A stretch of 64,000 nucleotides of DNA from Rhodocaloribacter sp964552015 (GTDB lineage: Bacteria > Bacteroidota > Rhodothermia > Rhodothermales > ISCAR-4553). The stretch is from assembly GCA_964552015.1 (NCBI GenBank), contig CAZKFR010000007.1, forward strand, positions 20,440 to 84,439, in the 5' to 3' direction. The notes below the pieces were generated by a model that worked only from the letters and a program-made list of their open reading frames with translations, was not told the origin of the DNA and did not search any database. The position numbers were made by a program, and so were the translations under genes. Position 1 is the first letter of the stretch. Every line of letters starts with the position of its first letter. Of this stretch, positions 43,685 to 51,162 are shown piece after piece.

Positions 43685-44386
43685 TCAGTTGGCCAGCCGT
43701 GCCTCGATGTAGTCGATGAATTCGCGGGCATGCTCGAGGTAGTAGGCGTCGGTCTCGTGACAGCCGTCACGTGTCTGCTCGCGCTTGAGGGCAGAGAACG
43801 GCGGGAGCTTGACGACGTTGTCGAAATCGGCCGCGAGTTCATCGACCAGGATGGCCGAGGTGGCAGGCCCACCGGGCCCCGACGAGGAACAGACATGTCC
43901 GTCGTACGGGGTCATGGGCGAGAGATACACCGGGATACCGGGCCAGCGCCGCTGGATCTCGGCCAGAATGTCGCGGGCCAGTTCGCGTTGCCGATCCGTC
44001 GGCGTCATGGCTTCCTGCCCGCGAATACCGACCTGCCACCAGATGCCAGTGATCTGCCGGTTGAAGCGCTGGGCATAGTCTACCTGGGCTTGCAACGCAC
44101 CCTCTACGTAGGCCGCAATGCTTCCTCCCTGCGGCTCTTCGATGAGCAGCTTGTAGCCGTCGCGTGTCACGCTGTTGGGAGGAAACCAGTCCGGTTCTAC
44201 GAGTTGGTTCACGGCATCGGCCACACCCCGGGTATTGCTGTACCCGGCCACGTACATATACGGAGTTTCTTCTTCCGAGGGCGAAACGCCCGTGGTCTCT
44301 TCCGTCCCGCAGGCAGCCACCACCGTAAGCAAAGCTGCCAGGAGTACGATCCACATCCGCCCGAAATAAGCCTGTTTCTTTTCCAT
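43685..44386 (-). CDS. Lipoprotein, SGNH-hydrolase-like (uncertain)
   Basis: The 233-residue protein starts at 44386 with a lipoprotein signal whose lipobox ends LLTVVAACG, so the mature protein is lipid-anchored at Cys. It has GYSNTRGVADAVN and a late DGCHETDAYYLEHA stretch with the Asp-x-x-His pattern of SGNH hydrolases. The middle GIWWQVGIRGQEAMTPTD also fits an SGNH-like block. The block I Gly-Asp-Ser is not clear. Function may be an esterase, but this is weak. It lies between usp and the Fe-S carrier gene. Confidence 0.6.
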   Translation of the reverse strand: MEKKQAYFGRMWIVLLAALLTVVAACGTEETTGVSPSEEETPYMYVAGYSNTRGVADAVNQLVEPDWFPPNSVTRDGYKLLIEEPQGGSIAAYVEGALQAQVDYAQRFNRQITGIWWQVGIRGQEAMTPTDRQRELARDILAEIQRRWPGIPVYLSPMTPYDGHVCSSSGPGGPATSAILVDELAADFDNVVKLPPFSALKREQTRDGCHETDAYYLEHAREFIDYIEARLAN

Positions 44387-44651
44387 GACACGTGCTTGGC
44401 AGGTCTTCATGTATCGGTCGTCTTGACAGAGGTGCCCCTCGACATCCGGGCTCCAGCCATATCCTTGCAATCTCTGCGCCACAGTATGCTTCACGCTATG
44501 GCAAGCGTATCGCAAACAGGTGTTTATTCCTTCACCAACGCAAGGTAGCCACACGATGACGGCCTACCTGTCAGACGGCAGCACGAATCGATGTCGGACG
44601 ATACCGTCGTCCGTTGCAGGCTGTAGCCGTGCCCGGTCTGTCCTGTACCGA

Positions 44652-44984
44652 TCAGAGGCCGAACGATTCGCCACAGGCACACGTACGCACGGCCTGGGGG
44701 TTGACGAAGTGAAAGCCCCGGCCCTCGAGCCCGTCCGTGAAGTCGAGTTCCGAGCCTTCGAGGTAGAGCAGGCTCTTCCGGTCAATGACGAGCCGCACCC
44801 CCTCCACCTCGGCGTAGTGGTCGGATTCCTGCCGCGTAGTGTCCCAGCCCAGGTCGTACGTCAGGCCCGAACAGCCGCCCGGCACGACCGCCACGCGCAG
44901 AAAGGTTTCGCTCAGGTCCACGCCCTCCTTCCGGGCGACGTCCTTGATCTTGGCCAGGGCTCGGTCGGTGATCGTGAGGTCCAT
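44652..44984 (-). CDS. A-type iron-sulfur carrier (IscA/SufA/ErpA family)
   Basis: The 110-residue protein has the three conserved cysteines: Cys38 in GGCSG and Cys102/Cys104 in TCACG. Such proteins deliver 2Fe-2S or 4Fe-4S clusters to target proteins. The start at 44984 is the family N-terminus; upstream open frame is spurious. It is divergent from sufB with 308 bp between, so the two could share regulation of Fe-S assembly. Confidence 0.92.
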   Translation of the reverse strand: MDLTITDRALAKIKDVARKEGVDLSETFLRVAVVPGGCSGLTYDLGWDTTRQESDHYAEVEGVRLVIDRKSLLYLEGSELDFTDGLEGRGFHFVNPQAVRTCACGESFGL

Positions 44985-45292
44985 GTCGGGCCGGCAATCG
45001 GTGGGTGTTGAAGAAAAAAGCAGCCAGGGAAAAGGTCCCCGCGCGGCATCCCTCCTTACCGAAAAGTCCCTTCCGAGTTTCCGTGTCAAACTCCCGTTAA
45101 GAAGGGAACGGAACAGCCTGCCAGGCGTGTTGTCATCTGTCGTTGACACACGTGCTGCACGTAAACGATCGTTTACAATCCTTTCTCCTCGAACCACCGC
45201 CCTGATCGCTCCCGGTACCGGCATGATGCCGGCCGTCTTCGTGGAATAAGTCCAGATAAACCCCTACGACCGCCTATTCAACCCGATCACCC
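44985..45292. other. Intergenic region between the A-type carrier and sufB
   Basis: The region holds a perfect 16-bp palindrome (45161-45176) and an imperfect inverted repeat around TGTCA...TTGACA at about 45131-45148. It has no supported gene. It is the likely control region for two divergent Fe-S assembly units. Confidence 0.6.
45161..45176. promoter_or_regulatory. Perfect 16-bp palindrome upstream of sufB
   Basis: The 16-mer GTAAACGATCGTTTAC equals its own reverse complement. It lies about 117 bp before the sufB start codon and 177 bp from the divergent carrier gene, in the right place for an operator of the SUF operon. The regulator is unknown. Confidence 0.55.
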
Positions 45293-46753
45293 ATGAGCAA
45301 CACGGAAACCGATTTCCTGCAGGAAGTAGCCGAGCGTGAGTACGCCTACGGGTTCGTGACGCCGATCGAGGCTGAGGTAGCCCCGCCCGGCCTCAACGAA
45401 GACATCGTCCGCTTCATCTCGGCCAAGAAGGAGGAACCCGCCTGGTTGCTGGAATGGCGCCTGCGCGCCTTCCTCCACTGGCAGTCCCTCCACGAGAAAG
45501 CAGCCTACCCCCGCTGGGCTCACCTGACGTACCCGGACGTCGACTTCCAGGCGATCCGCTACTACGCCGCGCCGAAAAAACGACCGAAGTACGACAGCCT
45601 GGACGAGGTCGACCCCGAGATCATCGAGACCTTCAACCGCCTTGGCATCCCCCTCGAGGAGCAGAAGCGCCTGGCCGGCGTGGCCGTCGACGTGGTGATG
45701 GACAGCGTGTCGGTGGCCACCACGTTCAAGGAAGAGCTGGAGAAACTGGGCATCATCTTTTGCTCCTTCGGCGAGGCCGTGCAGAAGCACCCCGAGCTGG
45801 TGCGCAAGTACCTCGGGTCGGTGGTCCCCTACACGGATAACTTCTACGCCGCCCTCAACTCGGCCGTCTTCTCCGACGGGTCGTTCTGCTACATTCCGAA
45901 GGGGGTGCGTTGCCCGATGGAGCTCTCCACCTACTTCCGGATCAACGAGGCCGGCACCGGGCAGTTCGAGCGCACGCTCATCATCGCCGAGGAGGGCTCG
46001 TACGTGAGCTACCTCGAGGGCTGCACCGCCCCCATGCGCGACGAGAACCAGCTCCATGCCGCCGTCGTGGAGATCATCGCGCACAAAGACGCCGAGGTCA
46101 AGTACTCGACCATCCAGAACTGGTACCCCGGCGACAAGGAAGGCCGGGGCGGCGTCTACAACTTCGTCACCAAGCGCGGCATCTGCGCCGGCGAGCGCTC
46201 GAAGATCTCGTGGACGCAGCTCGAGACCGGCTCGGCCATCACGTGGAAGTACCCGAGCGTCATCCTCAAGGGCGACCACTCCGTGGGGGAGTTCTACTCG
46301 GTGGCCTTCACGAAGGGATACCAGCAGGCCGACACCGGCACGAAGATGATCCACCTGGGGAAGAACACCCGCAGCACGATCATCTCGAAGGGCATCTCGG
46401 CCGGGCATTCGAACAACAGCTACCGGGGCCTGGTCAAGGTGGGCCGCAACGCCGACAACGCCCGCAACTTCTCCCAGTGCGACTCGATGCTGCTGGGCTC
46501 CACCTGCGGCGCCCACACCTTCCCCTACCTGGAGATCCAGAACCCGACGGCCCAGGTGGAGCACGAGGCCACCACCTCGAAGGTGGGCGAGGACCAGATC
46601 TTCTACTGCCAGCAACGCGGCATCAGCGAACAGGACGCCATCAAGCTGATCGTCAACGGCTTCTGCCAGGAGATCCTGGCCAAGCTCCCGATGGAGTTCG
46701 CCGTCGAGGCCCGCAAGCTGCTCGACATCGAACTCGAAGGTTCCGTCGGCTGA
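45293..46753 (+). CDS. sufB: Fe-S cluster assembly scaffold SufB
   Basis: The 486-residue protein has the SufB signature GVRCPMELSTYFRINEAGTG, an internal YLEGCTAP, and the beta-helix core ending at EQDAIKLIVNGFCQEILAKL. SufB forms SufBC2D and is where clusters are built. It heads sufB-C-D-S-E-T, with 46 bp to sufC. Family length and termini are normal. Confidence 0.97.
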   Translation: MSNTETDFLQEVAEREYAYGFVTPIEAEVAPPGLNEDIVRFISAKKEEPAWLLEWRLRAFLHWQSLHEKAAYPRWAHLTYPDVDFQAIRYYAAPKKRPKYDSLDEVDPEIIETFNRLGIPLEEQKRLAGVAVDVVMDSVSVATTFKEELEKLGIIFCSFGEAVQKHPELVRKYLGSVVPYTDNFYAALNSAVFSDGSFCYIPKGVRCPMELSTYFRINEAGTGQFERTLIIAEEGSYVSYLEGCTAPMRDENQLHAAVVEIIAHKDAEVKYSTIQNWYPGDKEGRGGVYNFVTKRGICAGERSKISWTQLETGSAITWKYPSVILKGDHSVGEFYSVAFTKGYQQADTGTKMIHLGKNTRSTIISKGISAGHSNNSYRGLVKVGRNADNARNFSQCDSMLLGSTCGAHTFPYLEIQNPTAQVEHEATTSKVGEDQIFYCQQRGISEQDAIKLIVNGFCQEILAKLPMEFAVEARKLLDIELEGSVG

Positions 46754-46799
46754 CGGGCAGGCCTGCTTCTTTCAGCGTTTCCAACCGTTTCGACACACC

Positions 46800-47567
<768 letters not shown>

Positions 47568-47574
47568 CCCACGA

Positions 47575-47609
47575 ACGTTCGACGTTTAACGTTCAACGCG
47601 TAACGCCAA
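47575..47609 (+). repeat. Five phased 7-bp ACG-type units before sufD
   Basis: ACG recurs at 47575, 47582, 47589, 47596 and 47603, with units ACGTTCG, ACGTTTA, ACGTTCA, ACGCGTA, ACGCCAA. The array ends 7 bp before the sufD start codon and begins 7 bp after the sufC stop, so it fills the whole spacer. Confidence 0.88.
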
Positions 47610-47616
47610 AGAATTT

Positions 47617-48948
47617 ATGCTGACGACGCTCGAAAAAGACACCAGCACCCGCCCCGAGGCGCGCTTCCTCCAGGCTTTCGAGGTGCACGCGGGCCACACG
47701 CTCAACGGGAGCAACCCGCGCCTGCAGCGCCTGCGCCAGGAGGCCATCGACCATTTCCGCCGGCTCGGCTTCCCCGCCCGCAAGGCGGAGGCGTGGAAGT
47801 ACACCCCCATCACCAACACCCTGCGGCACCCGTACGCCGTACACCTGGCCGACGACGCCACGATGACGGAGGCCGACCTGGCCCCGCACCTCATCCCGGG
47901 CCTCGACGCCTACCGGGTGGTGCTCCTCAACGGCCGCTTCGTGCCGGGCCTCTCGGCGCTCGACGGCCTGCCGGACGGCGTGGTGGTGACGAGCCTGGCC
48001 GAGGCCGCCGAAGCCCATGCGGCCGTCTTCGACCGCCACTTCGCTCGCTATGCCGACCCCGCCGCCGAGGTGTTCACCGCGCTGAACACGGCCTTCACCC
48101 ACGACGGGCTGTTCCTCCACGTGCCGGCCCGCACGGTGGTCGAGAAGCCGATCCTGCTCCTCAGCCTCACCGCCACCGAGGGCGACGCTTTCCTCCAGCC
48201 GCGTCGCCTGATCGTGGTCGACGAGGGCGCACAGGTGACGTTCATCGAGCACCGGCGCAGCCTCACCGGCGCGAAGACGTTCACCAGCGGCGTCACGGAG
48301 GTCTATACCGGCGCCCGCGCCCACGTGGATACGTACCTGATTCAGGACGAGGGGCCGAACGCCTGCCAGGTGGATACGCTCCACGTCTTCCAGGAGACCG
48401 GCAGCTACGCCTCGACGAACACGGTCACGCTCAGCGGCGAGGTGGTGCGGAACAACCACACGTACCTGCCCCACGCCGAGCACTGCGAGACGCACCTGCT
48501 GGGGCTGTTCCTGGGTAAGGGGCGGATGCATGTGGACAACCACACGCTGGTGGACCACGCCCAACCCCAGTGCATGAGCAACGAACTGTTCAAAGGCATC
48601 CTGGACGACGAGGCCACCGGCGTCTTCAACGGCAAGGTGTACGTCCACCCGGACGCCCAGCAGATCAACGCCTACCAGTCGAACAAGAGCGTGCTGCTGA
48701 GCGAGAAGGCGCAGATGTACTCGAAGCCCGAGCTGGAAATCTACGCCGACGACGTCAAGTGCAGCCACGGGGCCACCACCGGCCAGCTCGACCGCGAGGC
48801 CCTCTTCTACCTGCGGGCCCGGGGGCTGACCCGCGACCGCGCCCGCAAGCTGCTGCTGCTGGCCTTCGCCCGCGACGTCGTCGATGCCGTGCGCATCGAG
48901 CCGCTGCGGGCCTACCTCGACGCCGCCATCGAAGAACGCCTCGGCTGA
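47617..48948 (+). CDS. sufD: Fe-S cluster assembly protein SufD
   Basis: The 443-residue protein has RLGFPARKAEAWKYTPITN near the start and the shared SufB/SufD beta-helix core ending with CSHGATTGQLDREALFYLR. SufD is the SufB partner needed for iron acquisition. It is separated from sufC only by a 7-bp repeat array. Confidence 0.95.
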   Translation: MLTTLEKDTSTRPEARFLQAFEVHAGHTLNGSNPRLQRLRQEAIDHFRRLGFPARKAEAWKYTPITNTLRHPYAVHLADDATMTEADLAPHLIPGLDAYRVVLLNGRFVPGLSALDGLPDGVVVTSLAEAAEAHAAVFDRHFARYADPAAEVFTALNTAFTHDGLFLHVPARTVVEKPILLLSLTATEGDAFLQPRRLIVVDEGAQVTFIEHRRSLTGAKTFTSGVTEVYTGARAHVDTYLIQDEGPNACQVDTLHVFQETGSYASTNTVTLSGEVVRNNHTYLPHAEHCETHLLGLFLGKGRMHVDNHTLVDHAQPQCMSNELFKGILDDEATGVFNGKVYVHPDAQQINAYQSNKSVLLSEKAQMYSKPELEIYADDVKCSHGATTGQLDREALFYLRARGLTRDRARKLLLLAFARDVVDAVRIEPLRAYLDAAIEERLG

Positions 48949-48985
48949 CGTCCCCTGCCTTCACCCCCAGACCTGTGAGGTGCCC

Positions 48986-50233
48986 ATGGCGACCCCGGCT
49001 TCGACCCTCGAAACGTCCTTCGACGTCGACCGCGTCCGCGCGGACTTCCCCGCCCTGCACCAGGAGGTGCACGGCCAGCCACTGGTCTACCTCGACAACG
49101 CCGCCACGGCCCAGAAGCCCCGCGCCGTGATCGAGCGGCTGCGGCAGTTTTACGAGCGGGAGAACAGCAACGTGCACCGGGGGGTGCACACGCTCAGCCA
49201 GCGCGCCACCGACGCCTACGAGGGTGCGCGTGCGCGGATTGCCCGCTTCGTCGGCGCCGCCGGGCCGCACGAGATCGTCTTTACGCGGGGCACCACCGAG
49301 GCCGTCAACCTGGTGGCCGACGCCTACGGGCGGCTGGCCGTCGGGCGCGGCGACGAGATCGTCGTCACGGCTATGGAGCACCACTCGAACATTGTCCCGT
49401 GGCAGCTGCTGTGCCAGCGCACCGGCGCCCGCCTCCGCGTCGTACCCGTCACCGACGCCGGCGAGCTGGTGTACGAGGAGTACCTGGCGCTGCTGAACGA
49501 GCGGACGAAGCTCGTGGCCGTGGTGCACGTCTCGAACACACTGGGCACCGTCAACCCGGTCCGGCAGATGGTCCGCGACGCGCACAGCCTCGGCATCCCC
49601 GTGCTGGTCGATGGCGCCCAGGCCGTGCCCCACGCGCCGGTAGACGTGCAGAAGCTCGGCTGCGACTTCTACTGCTTCTCCAGCCACAAGCTCTTTGGCC
49701 CCACGGGGCTGGGCGTCCTCTATGCGAAGGCGCCGTGGCTCGACCGCCTGCCCCCCTACCAGGGCGGGGGCGACATGATCGAGACGGTCTCGTTCGAGGG
49801 CACCACCTTCAACGAACCGCCGCACAAGTTCGAGGCCGGCACCCCCCACATCGCCGGCGCCGTCGGGCTGGCCGCCGCCATCGACTACCTGGAGGGGCTG
49901 GGCTACGACGCCATCGCCCGGCACGAGCGCGACCTGCTGGCCTATGCCACCGAGCGCCTCACCGCCCTCGACGGCGTGCGCCTCATCGGCACGGCCCCCG
50001 GCAAGGCCAGCGTCGTCTCCTTCCTCATCGACGACATCCACCCGTACGACGCCGGCACCATCCTCGACCGCCTCGGCATCGCCGTGCGCACCGGCCACCA
50101 CTGCACCCAGCCGCTCATGCAGCGCTACGGCATCCCCGGCACCGTCCGGGCCTCCTTCGCCTTCTACAACACCCGCGAAGAGATCGACCGCCTGGTGGAC
50201 GGCATCCGCCAGGTCAAAAAGCTGTTTGGCTGA
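48986..50233 (+). CDS. sufS: Cysteine desulfurase SufS
   Basis: The 415-residue protein starts at 48986 (MATPASTLETSFDVD). PLP-binding Lys is in YCFSSHKLFGPTG and the catalytic Cys in RTGHHCTQP. HHSNIVPWQ and VHVSNTLGT are further class V aminotransferase motifs. It removes sulfur from cysteine and passes persulfide to SufE. It follows sufD by 37 bp. Confidence 0.96.
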   Translation: MATPASTLETSFDVDRVRADFPALHQEVHGQPLVYLDNAATAQKPRAVIERLRQFYERENSNVHRGVHTLSQRATDAYEGARARIARFVGAAGPHEIVFTRGTTEAVNLVADAYGRLAVGRGDEIVVTAMEHHSNIVPWQLLCQRTGARLRVVPVTDAGELVYEEYLALLNERTKLVAVVHVSNTLGTVNPVRQMVRDAHSLGIPVLVDGAQAVPHAPVDVQKLGCDFYCFSSHKLFGPTGLGVLYAKAPWLDRLPPYQGGGDMIETVSFEGTTFNEPPHKFEAGTPHIAGAVGLAAAIDYLEGLGYDAIARHERDLLAYATERLTALDGVRLIGTAPGKASVVSFLIDDIHPYDAGTILDRLGIAVRTGHHCTQPLMQRYGIPGTVRASFAFYNTREEIDRLVDGIRQVKKLFG

Positions 50234-50240
50234 CCGGCAT

Positions 50241-50289
50241 CTGCCCTCTGCCATTTTCAATCTGCCATCTGCCATCTGCCATCCTCAAC
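50241..50289 (+). repeat. Seven phased 7-bp CTGCCAT-type units before sufE
   Basis: Units run CTGCCCT, CTGCCAT, TTTCAAT, CTGCCAT (three times), CCTCAAC with no phase slip from 50241. The array ends 11 bp before the GTG start and opens the TCAACCC leader motif, almost the same as at 13719 and 17155. Confidence 0.88.
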
Positions 50290-50300
50290 CCCACAATCCC

Positions 50301-50756
50301 GTGCAGGACACCATCGCGGAACGCGCCGAAGCCATCGTCGAGGAGTTCAGCCTGTTCGACGACTGGATGGGCAAGTACGAGCACCTGATCGAGCTGGGCC
50401 GCTCGCTGCCGCTGATCGAAGACGAATACAAGACCGACGAGTACCGGATCCGCGGCTGCCAGTCGCAGGTGTGGCTCCGGGCCGAGCGGGATAACGGCCA
50501 CATCGTCTTCAAGGCCGACAGCGACGCCCTGATCACGCGGGGGCTCATCGCCCTGCTGGTGCGGGTGCTCAACGGGCAGCCACCCGAGGCCATCGCCCGG
50601 GCCGACCTGTCCTTCCTCGACCGCATCGGGATGAAGGAGCATCTGTCCCCCACCCGCAAGAACGGCCTCGACGCCATGATCCGGCAGATGAAGCTCTATG
50701 CCGTGGCCCTCGGCGACGAGAACGTATCCCCGGACCTTTCCCAGGAGGAACGATGA
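50301..50756 (+). CDS. sufE: Sulfur-transfer protein SufE
   Basis: The 151-residue protein starts with GTG at 50301 (then QDTIAERAEAIVEEF). There is no in-frame ATG near the domain start. Its catalytic Cys is in YRIRGCQSQVWL. It accepts persulfide from SufS. The stop overlaps the next ATG (ATGA), implying coupled translation with sufT. Confidence 0.94.
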   Translation: MQDTIAERAEAIVEEFSLFDDWMGKYEHLIELGRSLPLIEDEYKTDEYRIRGCQSQVWLRAERDNGHIVFKADSDALITRGLIALLVRVLNGQPPEAIARADLSFLDRIGMKEHLSPTRKNGLDAMIRQMKLYAVALGDENVSPDLSQEER

Positions 50757-51085
50757 ACACCGAGATCGTCGACGAATCCCCGGACCACCTGAGCGAACAG
50801 GTGATCGAAGCCATCCGATCGGTCTACGACCCGGAGATCCCCGTCAACATCTACGACCTGGGCCTGATCTACGAGATCCGGGCCTATGCGGACAACACCG
50901 TGTACGTGAAGATGACGCTCACGGCGCCGAACTGCCCGGCGGCGGGCACCCTCCCCTACGAGGTGGAGCAGCGGATCCGCGCCATCCCGGCCGTCGAGGA
51001 CGTGCGCGTGGAACTGACCTTCGACCCGCCGTTCACCATCGAGATGATGTCCGACGAGGCCAAGCTCGAACTAGGGCTTCTCTGA
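50753..51085 (+). CDS. sufT: SUF system maturation protein SufT (DUF59/MIP18)
   Basis: The 110-residue protein has the DUF59 pattern: IRSVYDPEIPVNIYDLGLIY and TAPNCPAAGTLPYEV. It ends in EMMSDEAKLELGLL, as in many SufT proteins. SufT assists Fe-S maturation under high demand. An AGGAGG site lies inside the end of sufE. It completes the operon. Confidence 0.92.
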   Translation: MNTEIVDESPDHLSEQVIEAIRSVYDPEIPVNIYDLGLIYEIRAYADNTVYVKMTLTAPNCPAAGTLPYEVEQRIRAIPAVEDVRVELTFDPPFTIEMMSDEAKLELGLL

Positions 51086-51118
51086 TTGTTGTATCTACAA
51101 CAACACCCGTTATCTACA
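51086..51118. promoter_or_regulatory. Palindrome and repeat before the AAA+ regulator
   Basis: TTGTTGTA-TC-TACAACAA (51086-51103) is a perfect 8+8 inverted repeat directly after the sufT stop. TATCTACA occurs at 51092 and again at 51111, 19 bp apart. It may be an operator, perhaps for the downstream regulator itself. Confidence 0.45.
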
Positions 51119-51162
51119 GAACATCACGCCTCGAACCGTTGCGACACAGCCAGACCATAGCG

